Shown here one piece after another: positions 51,456 through 55,464 of a stretch of DNA of 64,000 nucleotides. The notes beneath the pieces are model-generated. The model searched no databases. It was not told the origin of the DNA and was given only the letters and a program-made list of their open reading frames with translations. Position 1 is the first letter of the stretch. Each line of letters opens with the position of its first letter. The position numbers and the translations under genes are program-made. This stretch comes from Candidula unifasciata (lineage: Eukaryota; Mollusca; Gastropoda; Stylommatophora; Geomitridae), in assembly GCA_905116865.2 (NCBI GenBank), contig CAJHNH020004678.1, positions 211,639 through 275,638 on the forward strand, read 5' to 3'.

Positions 51456-51900
51456 TTTATAAGATCTCATTTCTGCTTACAAGGGACTAAACCCCTCGTG
51501 TTGTTTGGGAACAGGGAATAGGCTTCCCTACATTCCAAATGGGAGTCGCTGTGGCAGAGCGGCTAGACGCGCGCCGCGGATCAGAAGGCGGACTTTTCTT
51601 AAAAAATGACCTTAGCTCCCAGGTCGACCCAGCTTTGAGTGGGTACCGGGTGTAGTCCCGGGAAGTATAGACGGCCGGCGTGATGCTGAACACATCACCC
51701 ATCTTGTGCTGACTGGTCTATAAAATATAGGTCTAGCCCTATCTGCCCTATACGCCTAAAGGCGTGGAAAAGGGTCCTTTACTGTACTTTTTTTTTACAT
51801 TCCAAATTGTGGGACACTTCTTCCCCTCCTTGTATCCAGAGATACTTTAGTAATAGTAGTTGTGTAACTCACCAGTTTCAGAACCACCCGCAGCAGACAT
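21164..51900 (-). CDS. TFIIIC subunit 5 (TFIIIC63/Tau95 family), 11 coding exons
   Basis: This gene encodes a subunit of the RNA polymerase III factor TFIIIC, which in the nucleus binds the internal A-box region of tRNA genes and helps place TFIIIB. Coding exons on the minus strand: 51873-51900, 44672-45042, 41582-41743, 40721-40943, 36674-36907, 34067-34203, 31855-32065, 31015-31075, 27266-27408, 23321-23437 and 21164-21280, about 600 residues. Residues 1-160 are acidic and Ser-rich; the Tau95 N-terminal dimerisation region (VCVDYPGV, FRPNDPYCKP) is at about 165-300; the DNA-binding region (WSKAAL, GPWKNLWCKFGYDPR) is at about 390-460; CTERDGWC is near 570. Splice phases agree at all junctions except exon 7/8. 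The start ATG is chosen because its exon ends in a consensus GTGAGT donor and joins exon 2 in phase. Human GTF3C5 is about 520 residues with its acidic stretch at the other end. Identification is from recalled family similarity and is strong. Confidence 0.9.
21395..21560 (+). mobile_element. Non-LTR retrotransposon ORF tail (short fragment)
   Basis: Reads NRGRPKTQTIVRDRDK then, after frame shifts, KKWEGP and TFRTDALKWD, resembling the RGRPKxxWRR...RWRxLVxALCS end of LINE ORFs. Lies in intron 10 of the GTF3C5-like gene, antisense to it. Confidence 0.45.
21826..22265 (-). mobile_element. 5'-truncated non-LTR retrotransposon with (GAT)n tail
   Basis: Minus-strand frame gives KQQIKWFGHLVRMQQDQLPS and KGRPQKIWIDNIKD, the post-RT tail of a LINE ORF. 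It is followed by a ~70-base 3' region ending GTTGATGATGATGAT. The same 3' region, with the TTGCCATTA/CTGCCATTA and TCATG landmarks, recurs at 63310-63410, so both belong to one family. Confidence 0.8.
22266..22572. other. Intron sequence, nothing recognised
   Basis: Intron 10 of the GTF3C5-like gene; no element seen. Confidence 0.4.
22581..22777. mobile_element. SPIN-like non-autonomous hAT element
   Basis: A 197-bp element beginning CAGCGGTTCTCAACCTGTGG and ending GCATTAGGAAGGTCGATAGC TACTG (right terminal repeat, slightly decayed). Internal blocks CTTTCACAGGGGTCACC, ATGAAGTAGCAATGAAAATA and GCCACAACATGATGAGCTGT follow the order I recall for the SPIN (SPACE INVADERS) hAT MITE family. Flanks CTTTAAGG (22573-22580) and CTTAAAGG (22778-22785) form an 8-bp target duplication with one change, as expected for hAT. 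It lies in intron 10 of the GTF3C5-like gene and has no coding capacity. Confidence 0.88.
22786..23320. other. Intron 10 sequence, nothing recognised
   Basis: No element or exon supported between the SPIN-like element and exon 10. Confidence 0.4.
23321..23437 (-). CDS. GTF3C5-like gene, exon 10
   Basis: Acceptor GTCTGCAG at the high end, donor GTAATC at the low end, 39 codons in phase 0. It reads DLTYIFHPDYIPIYRQMRYQ and ends HENDGQ, matching the YIF....PPYRQMFYQ and HRNDG region of vertebrate TFIIIC63. Confidence 0.92.
23566..23923. mobile_element. Foldback MITE, copy 1 (8-bp target duplication)
   Basis: A 358-bp element whose two halves are inverted copies: left arm CTATCCTCCGAATAACGGTA with AAAATATACCCTAACAGGGC, right arm the reverse complement with few changes, closing around about 23750-23765. 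Perfect flanking GACTATTT at 23558-23565 and 23924-23931. No coding capacity. A related element with the same arms is at 47320-47621. Confidence 0.85.
24208..24508. repeat. 41-bp minisatellite, 7 units
   Basis: Units of 41 bp containing GTCAGATGGCTACACAGTTT and ACATATAACTGAGAGTACA; nearly identical copies in intron 9. Confidence 0.97.
24765..25022 (+). mobile_element. tRNA-derived SINE family D, diverged copy
   Basis: Matches 52528-52800 over most of its length: GGTTCTCAGGGTTCACC, GGGTAAATGGAGGAACATCG and TGTAGCTACGGAGTTG blocks in order. The tRNA-like head is damaged. Confidence 0.75.
25306..25418. repeat. 113-bp element with perfect 21-bp inverted ends
   Basis: The left arm 25306-25326 and right arm 25398-25418 are exact reverse complements (TGATATGGGATACACCCGGT plus one base). 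The interior also has a weaker inverted pair, AACTTTAA and TTTAAAGTT. Either a tiny MITE or a hairpin-forming intron segment. Confidence 0.75.
25419..25790. other. GC-richer intron segment of unknown nature
   Basis: Contains an open plus-strand frame (LRSSGDDPQCKDCTCKLKGA) to about 25628 and is richer in G+C than its surroundings. No domain recognised and it is antisense to the host gene; it may be the remnant of a mobile element. Confidence 0.3.
25790..26250. repeat. 22-bp minisatellite, about 21 units
   Basis: Units CATCCATTCACACAAAAAGG plus AG, with AGAAG/AGTAG variants; followed by a poly-A run of about 18. Confidence 0.97.
26640..27170 (+). mobile_element. Non-LTR retrotransposon RT C-terminal fragment
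   Basis: Plus-strand frames give VESKLIKKEMRCLRK near 26810, IELIKEQQMRLFGHL near 26930, then ARGRTSRKRNDDIKNSLKEL near 27035. These are the usual post-RT landmarks of a LINE, with frame shifts and stops. Antisense in intron 9 of the GTF3C5-like gene. Confidence 0.75.
27266..27408 (-). CDS. GTF3C5-like gene, exon 9
   Basis: Acceptor TTTATTCAAG and donor GTAAGT bound 143 bases that enter in phase 1 and leave in phase 0. It encodes VANRQKVEAKRGQEVLRISH and ends SSQAELATSV, a linker rich in polar residues between the DNA-binding region and the YIF block. Placement rests on splice sites and phase; similarity to vertebrate sequence in this linker is weak. Confidence 0.75.
27650..28972. repeat. 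34-bp minisatellite, about 39 units
   Basis: Units contain CAAACATACTTAAACAACTA and either TGCAACAAATTGAT or TGTAACCAACTAGT. The two subtypes are intermixed in higher-order patterns. Located in intron 8. Confidence 0.98.
29067..29139. repeat. 58-bp minisatellite, left part split off by an insertion
   Basis: One unit, GTAATCAACTGGTTATACAA to CCACAATCTCT, identical in type to the array at 30236-31020. The array was split by the element at 29140-30235. Confidence 0.9.
29140..30235 (+). mobile_element. Microsatellite-flanked core element, copy 1
   Basis: About 930 bp of TG-rich degenerate repeat (29140-30040) leads into a ~130-bp non-repetitive core with GTAAGACGGCCTGCGTGCCA and TTTGTAACCCTTAAAAAATA, then a GTTTGTTC/GTTTG tail. 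It interrupts a unit of the 58-bp minisatellite, and TCTCT is repeated on both sides (29135-29139, 30236-30240). The second copy, 59215-60258, has the same order of TG-rich block, core and (GTTC)n tail. The layout recalls insect mini-me type elements. Confidence 0.75.
30236..31020. repeat. 58-bp minisatellite, about 13 units, abutting exon 8
   Basis: Units contain TCAACTGGTTAGACATAGTC and AATCATTCAATCAAACATGT, ending CCACAATCT. The last unit touches the 3' end of exon 8, so each unit carries the sequence GATTGTGGACATG (minus strand) that forms the exon 8 donor. Confidence 0.95.
31015..31075 (-). CDS. GTF3C5-like gene, exon 8 (provisional)
   Basis: Acceptor GTTGGCACAG at the high end; the frame reads ERSKDGGDLFAMKLKLRLPD and matches the position of the lysine-rich loop and following SLP in the vertebrate protein. 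The exit donor GTGGAC is weak but gives the phase needed by exon 9. The entry phase (0) does not fit the best exon 7 donor (phase 1); a run of five C at 31056-31060 is a possible site of a one-base error. Confidence 0.6.
31076..31678. other. Intron 7 sequence, unassigned
   Basis: Overlapping open frames on both strands at 31331-31615 have no recognised domain. A missing small exon between exons 7 and 8 could lie here. Confidence 0.35.
31679..31850. mobile_element. Dispersed repeat family X
   Basis: Near match to 19893-20088, including GCAAGGAACCAACAGTCTGC and a final GTGAATGCCAAGAAGAAGA. It ends directly at the exon 7 donor region (31855). Confidence 0.7.
31855..32065 (-). CDS. GTF3C5-like gene, exon 7
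   Basis: Acceptor ACATGTTTCAG, consensus donor GTGAGT. Encodes LFEKRHLWSKAALVAHLDKQ, then LPLVSYYFINGPWKNLWCKF and GYDPRKDRQAKIYQTLDYRV. This is the most conserved part of the Tau95 family (vertebrate GPWRSLWIRFGYDPRK) and secures the identification. Using the GTGAGT donor the exon ends in phase 1. Confidence 0.95.
32199..32243. repeat. Isolated partial unit of the 58-bp minisatellite
   Basis: GTCAAACTAATCATTCAATC to CCACAATCTG, the same sequence as the array on the other side of exon 7, followed at once by an RNase H fragment. Confidence 0.85.
32245..32440 (+). mobile_element. Retrotransposon RNase H domain fragment
   Basis: Plus-strand frame reads LQRRVVMQWIPSHCGVPGNE then KADQLAGEGTTKVQPDVPVA, the C-terminal half of an RNase H domain with the conserved WIPSHCGVPGNEKAD signature seen in RNase H-bearing LINEs. 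No other part of the element is adjacent. Confidence 0.88.
32441..32870. other. Intron 6 sequence, nothing recognised
   Basis: No exon or element supported. Confidence 0.4.
32875..33955. repeat. 42-bp minisatellite, about 26 units
   Basis: Units contain CATGCTAGGATATACAACTA and GGCTGTGATATATAATCA. Several units lack a block of about 10 bases (for example near 33350 and 33575). Read-through frames occur on both strands and are not genes. Confidence 0.95.
34067..34203 (-). CDS. GTF3C5-like gene, exon 6
   Basis: Acceptor CTCATTTCAG, donor GTAGCT, entering in phase 1 and leaving in phase 0. Encodes DRKKRMHGAIHITFGYPEVP and continues to LEALSK, corresponding to the RRPHNAIFVNFEDEEVP segment of the vertebrate protein. 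Confidence 0.92.
34282..35006 (+). mobile_element. piggyBac-like element, degenerate
   Basis: Left end TTACCTAACGCTAAAAGACC and right end GGTAGGGTTAA resemble opposed piggyBac ends on TTAA-like targets; the left one is decayed. Between them an ATG at about 34519 starts KRAADEPSTWTGKQVGLSFS. After a frame shift come VQQVIDTLVDSDSEESEFH and SSSDTDSES, like the acidic N-terminus of piggyBac transposases. The catalytic domain is missing. Inside intron 5, opposite to the host gene. Confidence 0.5.
35007..35790. other. Intron 5 sequence, unassigned
   Basis: No supported element; one minus-strand frame of 80 codons (35350-35592) has no recognised domain. Confidence 0.35.
35795..36022. repeat. 52-bp repeat, 4 units
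   Basis: Units contain GACCTTATCTTTGGTTGTTT and GGCTCACATTTGGTTTTG. It runs directly into the 28-bp array. Confidence 0.93.
36022..36335. repeat. 28-bp minisatellite, about 11 units
   Basis: Units AAGACCCATGTGTCATCCCT plus CTGTACTC, with minor variants. Confidence 0.95.
36674..36907 (-). CDS. GTF3C5-like gene, exon 5
   Basis: Acceptor TCTTGTGCAG, donor GTATTT; 234 bases, phase 1 at both ends. Encodes LCDFQFLPVVREADGKYTEI, then NIPVFLPPYSFSRRDIPVSY and ENVIGIG. It aligns with the SDFQYLAV, LPLYIPPPIFSRLDAPVDY and ENLIGL blocks of vertebrate TFIIIC63. Confidence 0.95.
36935..37107. mobile_element. Unnamed ~170-bp dispersed repeat, copy 1
   Basis: Shares with 54587-54758, in the same orientation, TTGCTTGTGTACAGG-type, GATGATTATAGTACTTAATG and CTCTCCCGGTTTCTCTAGGT blocks, ending CAATCTAAAACATA. 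Not tandem; no coding potential. Confidence 0.75.
37255..37490. repeat. Purine-rich irregular repeat
   Basis: About ten loosely spaced copies of AGGAAGAGAGGTTTTGTAGA with variable spacing. Confidence 0.8.
37800..39865 (-). mobile_element. Long non-LTR retrotransposon ORF remnant
   Basis: Minus strand, in order from 39860: an N-terminal segment (39584-39862), then RRQKDIEKCRADKNALRKWF with AATGSKPKGLYEVW (39256-39600). The RHNKVLQELADIVDQAR-like block follows near 38490, then KDWLLAVDLPGF near 38330 and EVGARGLISSSTCNVL near 38080. These are landmarks of LINE proteins that carry the RPDIVLWS...ELTVPWE C-terminal domain, though that core is eroded. Stops and shifts are frequent. It fills intron 4 in the same direction as the host gene. 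Confidence 0.7.
40185..40720. repeat. 79-bp minisatellite derived from the exon 4 boundary, about 7 units
   Basis: Units contain AAACATAACCACCATACACT and TACTGTCAAATATGTACACT followed by GTCAACAATAAACAATCAC. On the minus strand each unit includes the last ~25 coding bases of exon 4 (VDxVYIFD) and its GTAAGT donor, at about 40238, 40320, 40399, 40478, 40557 and, as GTAGGT, 40636. The last unit merges into the true exon end at 40720. Confidence 0.93.
40721..40943 (-). CDS. GTF3C5-like gene, exon 4
   Basis: Acceptor TTTGATGCAG, donor GTAAGT; 223 bases, phase 0 in and phase 1 out. Encodes VISEDLKLELTFRPNDPYCK, then LLLKIRRRLKVTEG and EVVGIVDRVYIFD, matching RLELYFRPKDPYCHP, LLLRIRKRTRR and EILGIISTIYKF of the vertebrate protein. 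Its 3' end is repeated in the adjoining minisatellite. Confidence 0.96.
40985..41125 (+). mobile_element. SINE family C, 3' fragment
   Basis: Matches the 3' half of 51541-51796: GCGTGATGGTCAAAGTGCTG, GACTGGTCTATAAAAT and GGTCTAGCCCTAT.TGCCC blocks. The tRNA-like head is missing. Confidence 0.8.
41582..41743 (-). CDS. GTF3C5-like gene, exon 3
   Basis: Acceptor TAATTTTTCAG, donor GTACAG; 54 codons in phase 0. Encodes DEVVPEASDWLAGDKLYTAH, then ARHFVCVDYPGVIQNQDRAL and TMGGLDALSK, matching MVCVEYPGVV...LPTLGGEEGVS at the start of the vertebrate protein. Confidence 0.95.
41744..42640. other. Intron 2 sequence, nothing recognised
   Basis: No element supported; short AATG/AAATA-rich patches only. 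Confidence 0.4.
42645..43270 (+). mobile_element. Non-LTR retrotransposon RT C-terminal fragment
   Basis: The plus frame reads YALEQVNQFKYLGVVLDQNS, RKAAAGRLFQAINRGFLSKR and KKKAVYRSTMYPVLTYG, then a stop replaces a tryptophan codon (TGA for TGG) before ESW. Shorter decayed pieces continue to about 43170. These are typical RT palm/thumb landmarks of a LINE. Antisense in intron 2. Confidence 0.88.
43385..44625. repeat. 48-bp minisatellite, about 25 units
   Basis: Units contain AGTAGGTATATTATTTGCAC and ATGACAACAGAAGGAGATGG, 48 bp, hence a 16-residue periodic frame on each strand. Units from 43440-43790 are almost identical, while 43800-44540 carry many small indels. Ends about 45 bp from the exon 2 donor. 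Confidence 0.95.
44672..45042 (-). CDS. GTF3C5-like gene, exon 2 (acidic N-terminal extension)
   Basis: Acceptor TACTTATAG, donor GTTTGT; 371 bases, phase 1 in and phase 0 out. Encodes IMEDSEQSVDDLSDSSPLKK, a basic-aromatic patch, then a highly acidic stretch with FEVDEDIVDDGDEERDIDDI, then a Ser run (ASSSSSDNLK). Likely disordered. The vertebrate protein has no such N-terminal segment but has an acidic C-terminus. Normal codon use and phase continuity on both sides support it as coding. Confidence 0.88.
45043..45935. other. Intron 1 sequence, mostly AT-rich
   Basis: A short duplication (TATAGATCAGGAAACAAT at about 45628 and 45660) is the only structure seen. Confidence 0.4.
45940..46262. 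repeat. 44-bp minisatellite, about 7 units
   Basis: Units contain CAAGTGACTTGGAAGTATGA and ATCACTGCCCCATTCAGT. Few substitutions. Confidence 0.96.
46385..47000 (+). mobile_element. mariner-like transposase relic
   Basis: Plus-strand pieces: DHFKLGRESFNGQ-like, then IRDNQRITTAQVAYLLDISF and KLHDELGYHKVCTR, ending IPKKLTAEH. These follow the helix-turn-helix and HDxLGMRKVSARWVPxxLT landmarks of mariner transposases. About 200 bases of unrelated sequence follow (from about 46670). The relic then resumes with IVIADETRVHY near 46965, equivalent to the catalytic GDETWVHH block. Multiple stops; dead. Antisense in intron 1. Confidence 0.72.
47001..47319. other. Intron 1 sequence, nothing recognised
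   Basis: A small imperfect palindrome around 47080-47105 (TTAGGGTTAGGGCTAACCCTAA). Confidence 0.4.
47320..47621. mobile_element. Foldback MITE, copy 2
   Basis: Arms match copy 1 at 23566-23923: AAATAACGGTAATAAATTAT and AAAATATACCCTAACAGAGC on the left, the inverse on the right ending GGAAGATAGCC. The interior differs. Flanks AACTTATA and GACTTATT agree at 6 of 8 positions, a decayed 8-bp duplication. Confidence 0.8.
47685..47800 (+). mobile_element. Possible tRNA-derived SINE head
   Basis: GGCGTCCGTGGCTAAGGCGT resembles an A-box and GAGATCGAGCC a B-box at about the right spacing. The body does not match the other SINE families here. Confidence 0.35.
47801..49015. other. Intron 1 sequence with a long poly-G run
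   Basis: A run of 31 G at 48283-48313, followed by more G runs, is a possible quadruplex or sequencing trouble spot. No gene supported. Confidence 0.5.
49016..49126 (-). other. Possible cryptic or poison exon in intron 1
   Basis: A 111-base segment bounded by GATAGGCAG on the 5' side and a consensus CACGTAAGT on the 3' side. Joined to exon 1 in phase 1 it reads DDFIDTDNGYSSD then TAG, ending translation early. In another frame it is open from ATG for 35 codons (MISSTQTMAIAPTSTVTVEK...). The pyrimidine tract before the acceptor is weak. No direct evidence of use. Confidence 0.25.
49745..50165. repeat. 34-bp minisatellite, about 12 units
   Basis: Units contain AACAAGTCAATCAGTCACAA and GTGGTATTGAACAT; unrelated to the other 34-bp array. 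Confidence 0.96.
50290..51060 (+). mobile_element. Non-LTR retrotransposon fragment, region after RNase H
   Basis: Plus-strand frames include RDSRDNMERKQTSQDKQTLP and, after shifts, EHILQICPLYL near 50880-50910 followed by SKQAMGNHEGSA-like residues. The HxLQxCPxY block is typical of the C-terminus of RNase H-bearing LINE proteins. The copy is degraded and ends at the SINE target site. Antisense in intron 1. Confidence 0.6.
51073..51314 (-). mobile_element. tRNA-derived SINE family B, with target duplication
   Basis: Same family as 6782-7011; B-box GGGTTCGATTCTAACTG is slightly decayed. AAGAAGATAATG flanks it at 51061-51072 and 51315-51326. Inserted at the 3' end of a LINE fragment in intron 1. 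Confidence 0.92.
51414..51454. repeat. (TG)n microsatellite
   Basis: About 20 TG dinucleotides. Confidence 0.97.
51541..51796 (+). mobile_element. tRNA-derived SINE family C, with 11-bp target duplication
   Basis: Begins GGGAGTCGCTGTGGCAGAGC (A-box TGGCAGAGCGG), B-box AGGTCGACCCA, body with GACTGGTCTATAAAATATAG and GTCTAGCCCTATCTGCCC, T-rich end. ACATTCCAAAT occurs at 51530-51540 and 51797-51807. Intact copy in intron 1, 77 bp from the exon 1 donor. Confidence 0.93.
51873..51900 (-). CDS. GTF3C5-like gene, exon 1 (start codon)
   Basis: ATG at 51900-51898 opens MSAAGGSET and the exon ends in phase 1 at the consensus donor GTGAGT. Joining to exon 2 gives an uninterrupted frame (SETDIMEDSEQ). 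A downstream in-frame ATG in exon 2 is an alternative start. Confidence 0.75.
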
Positions 51901-51975
51901 GATCTATGCTACAATCCCACACCACGAGAGAGACAAGTCCGGTGACAGATAAAAGGGGGCGTAGTTAAGAAGAAA
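51901..51975 (-). promoter_or_regulatory. Probable 5' UTR and proximal promoter of the GTF3C5-like gene
   Basis: Upstream of the start codon on the minus strand are an ACGCCCCC GC-box-like site and TTTTATC about 55-60 bases before the ATG. Assigned from position only; no transcription start is visible. Confidence 0.25.
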
Positions 51976-52527
51976 GTGATACAAGGGGAGGTTAACTCTG
52001 GCTGCTAGATTCCTGGGCATGCATGACGATTTGGTGTTCTTAGTAAGTTGCACTTCTCAACTAATTACAAACACGCACGCACACACGCGCGCGCGTTTGA
52101 TTACATGCATATACACACGCGCGCAAGCGGCAACAACGCACACTAACACTGACCGAGAAATAAATGCCTGGCGTTAGAAACCATTTATTTTATGTCTGTT
52201 AGTTGATAATACCTGTGAATACCGTGAATTCAGTACATTATATACATAATTTGTTTGTTAACGATACATCTGTGAGTTCTTTCTGAACTGGGATAATGTA
52301 TACAGACACTGACAATTTATAATATGAATTAGGGTTTCATTTCGACTTGTTCTGGAAGCGGTATCAGGAAAACGTGGAAATTGTGTCTTCAGTGTTCAAT
52401 CTTTTTTGCACCGATCTTCCCTAATTTGAGTGGTAAAGAGACGTGTGCGTTTATATATCTCTTTCTTTTTCATTTCCTTATTATATTGAGTACATGAACT
52501 AACTGATCATATGTAACTAGTTTTTAG
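51976..52527. other. Intergenic spacer upstream of the GTF3C5-like gene
   Basis: CA/CG-alternating stretch at 52070-52125 (possible Z-DNA former). No gene seen. Confidence 0.45.
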
Positions 52528-52800
52528 GGCCGCGTTAGCGCAGTCGATAGAAGACTACGACTCGCTGCAGCCAACGGCCGGTGTTTGAAACCGGGCGGTT
52601 CCCAGGGTTCACCTAGCTTCTAGGAATTGGGTACCAGAGTTAACCCTTTGGGGTAAATGGAGGAACGTCGCTGTAGCTACGGAGTTGTGTGCGGACGGCG
52701 ACACAGGCGGACAGTTTCTTATCCGTGGCGGCAGAGCACTTATGCTTTATAACCGAGTGCAGTGACACTGGTTCACACCTCCCAAATTTTTTTTTTAAAT
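52528..52800 (+). mobile_element. tRNA-derived SINE family D
   Basis: Head GGGCCGCGTTAGCGCAGTCG (A-box) and GGTGTTTGAAACCGGG (B-box), then CCCAGGGTTCACCTAGCTTC and GGGTAAATGGAGGAACGTCG, ending in a T run. A diverged copy is at 24765-25022. Confidence 0.85.
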
Positions 52801-52977
52801 TAGTTAAATTTCTGTTCAAGCCAATAACCTCGTGTGACAGGGGTCCCCATCGTGGGGGTGGGGGGGGGAAGGGGACAACACTAGACCCACTACCCTGCCC
52901 CAATAAGCATGTCGTAAATTAAACTAATCATGGGCTTCATTTAAAGTAGAAAAAGAAAAAGATGATGATGATAAAGA

Positions 52978-53114
52978 AGCAGAAGAAGAAAAAGAAGAAG
53001 AAGAAGAAGAAGAAGAAGAAGAAGAAGAAGAAGAAGAAGAAGAAGAAGAAGAAGAAGAAGAAGAAGAAGAAGAAGAAGAAGAAGAAGAAGAAGAAGAAGA
53101 AGAAGAAAAAGAAG
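52978..53114. repeat. (GAA)n microsatellite
   Basis: About 45 AAG/GAA triplets. The Ser, Lys and Phe homopolymer frames through it are not genes. Confidence 0.98.
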
Positions 53115-53554
53115 CCAATAAATTTTTTATTAGATACTTGTTTCGAAAAAGTGTACAATTATCAAGCGCTATGTTCCCAGGTTTGGGTGATCAGTCTTCT
53201 CTTCACATCTGGAGGCCTCCAGTAGAATGTGCCAGTTTGTATGTGTTTTGATTCTTTGTGATAGAACAAAAGGATGCTAGAATTATTTTCTCGTTTTCTT
53301 CCGCAGTAACTTTGTTTGCCAATCTTGTCAGCTGCTTCACCACATTCCATTTCCATCTTGTTATAAACTGGTTACAATTGTGACTTTTTTCACCCTTCTC
53401 ACGTGTTAGTCCTCGACCCTCTTTCTAACGATTTAGATTACTTATCGAGTCCCATCACATTAATTATTGTGTTTTAAATTTACATTTTACATTTGCTAGT
53501 TAGAAAGCGGATTGAGGTTAATTTTTTTTTCAAGTTACTTTTAACACTACAAGG

Positions 53555-53690
53555 ACCACACAGTTAGGGATAAACATTTGGTGGCACAAAGTGCTATCAT
53601 TAGGATGAGAATCCCCTGGGCACAAGTCCCAGAAAACCGGCTCAGCCGTTAGGGCCACATAACAACAACAGGGTGAGGGCTTTCCTATAA
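53555..53690 (+). mobile_element. Copy of the ~210-bp CCCAGAAACC repeat, isolated
   Basis: GGTGGCACAAAGTGCTATCA, GGATGAGAATC and TCCCAGAAAACCGGCTCA match the units at 55465-56295; ends in ACAACAACAGGG. Confidence 0.65.
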
Positions 53691-53846
53691 AATGTAAAGT
53701 ATTCCATCGGTTCTGGGAAGGAGATTCTAATTTTGTTTGTTTTGCGAGCTGGGAGGGGAGCGTTGTTTTGAAATTGATCCACTACATTTTACACACACAC
53801 AAACACACACATACACACACATACGCATATTCACGCACACAGACAC

Positions 53847-54534
53847 GAGGAGAAGTCAACAAGTAAGTCACAGATGATTATGAGAGGGCAGGAAAATGTA
53901 GTTTGTGGTTTTTAAAGTGACAGCAACATCGAACTTCTCCGTTCGTTAGGTGACACTAGGTGGTAAATGCGCATGCGCAGCACCGAAACAAAATGGCGAC
54001 TGTACTTATGGAGAGGACCCTCGAAGAAAAATGTGCTACTGAGCGTTTTTCTTTGGGGGCAAAAAGGGCTCTCTGCATACGATATTCATAATGAAATGCT
54101 GTTTATGCTGACGAATGTTTATCCCGTATAATCTTTTTAATGAAGTCTAATCTGGTCGTTCTGTTGAGATTGCAACAGACTCATACGTGCAGATAGTGGA
54201 AGAGATGACTAGAGGTGACAAACGAGTAACGGTAGACTCTGTAGCAGCTGCAGTAGGGTGCTCACATGGTCCACTGAAAACCCACCTTAGCTGAAGACAT
54301 TTCACGAATGACGCAGAAGTTGAATGTGAAGTGAAAAAGTGATTTAAAAAACAAAGCATGCAGTTCTATGCAGCAGGTTTGGGAGAACTGATGGGACTAG
54401 TGCATCAGTAATGGTGGAAATCATCTTGAAAAGTAAAGGGACAATGTATGTGTTAAAAAAATGGTTTTTAAGTTGCTATCGTCTTTAGTATTTTTTTAAA
54501 CACTCTTTTGTGACTTACTTATAAACTTACCCTC

Positions 54535-54538
<4 letters not shown>
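53847..54538 (+). mobile_element. mariner-like element relic with terminal inverted repeats, in a CA microsatellite
   Basis: Left end GAGGAGAAGTCAACAAGTAA with GTCACAG and right end (inverse) GAGGGTAAGTTTATAAGTAA with GTCACAA agree at roughly 20 of 27 positions. Inside, VQIVEEMTRGDKRVTVDSVA, HFTNDAEVECEVKK and FKKQSMQFYAAGLGELMG follow mariner transposase landmarks, with stops and internal loss. CA repeats flank both ends, and TACACA at the right junction fits insertion at a TA. Confidence 0.7.

Positions 54539-54572
<34 letters not shown>
54537..54572. repeat. (CA)n microsatellite
   Basis: About 18 CA dinucleotides at the right edge of the mariner-like relic. Confidence 0.97.
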
Positions 54573-54576
<4 letters not shown>

Positions 54577-54586
54577 TGGGAAACAA

Positions 54587-54758
54587 AAAACTGGCTGGTG
54601 AGGCTGGTCTTTGTTCATTGCTTGTGTACAGGGAATATTCATGATGTGACCATCTGTGATGATTATAGTACTTAATGAGATGATGAAACTGACCATTTAT
54701 CGACACTCTCCCGGTTTCTCTAGGTGTGTTGCAATCTAAAACATAGAGACTCAGTAAA
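54587..54758. mobile_element. Unnamed ~170-bp dispersed repeat, copy 2
   Basis: Same orientation and block order as 36935-37107, including GATGATTATAGTACTTAATG and CTCTCCCGGTTTCTCTAGGT; estimated about 85% identity by eye. Confidence 0.75.
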
Positions 54759-55464
54759 CATTAAAATAATAAACGACCAAGTGTATTTTCTTTGTCGAAC
54801 GTAAATGCAAGTAAATAGATTATACATTTTCTATTTGTAAACAAAGCGGCTGAACTGGTGGAAATTACCTACAGTGTATTGAACAAGTAGTAAACTTGTT
54901 CCCTCGAGTGGTCTATAACAAAATAAATTACGTTTCTTTTGTTACTGTGTTCGTATGTGTTCGTAGGTGTTCGTAGGTGTTCGTATGTGTTCGTATGTGT
55001 TTGTCCTTATCCTATAGAAGGGCTACCGTTTACATCTGATTGTCTTCAAAAATGTGCTGGTCAACTACAATTTTTTTTTTTTTTTTAGTTTCAAGTTTCT
55101 CTGATAAGAGGTAATTGGGCGATCCGTCGGGTTGTCTCCTGCGGCTGTTTGCTACCTAAACTTTTAACAAACCTTTCTGAGATGAAAGAATCATATTCTG
55201 GAAGGATGACCCAGCTCCGTGCTGTTCATTTTCTCACAATGATACAAGTCTTTAAAATGCCGCCCCTAATGGCTTCACTATATCAAATCAGAAGTTCAAA
55301 CTACTTTGGTTTCGCGGCTTATGCCGACTAATGCTGCCGTATCTCTGAATCACAGCAGGCCAAAACCCTGGGCAGACCAAAAGGAGAAGAAAAATCAAAA
55401 TTCCAGTTAACCCGTTCAAACTTCAACGAAGCTATAAGTAAGGGTACACGTACCGACTGACTCA
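54759..55464. other. Intergenic spacer
   Basis: Five copies of a GTTCGTA[G/T]GT 10-base motif at 54947-54998 and a T run at 55070-55086. No gene supported. Confidence 0.4.

Noticed and set aside
52924..53225. Poly-Ser, poly-Lys and poly-Phe frames
   Set aside because: Simple (GAA)n microsatellite.
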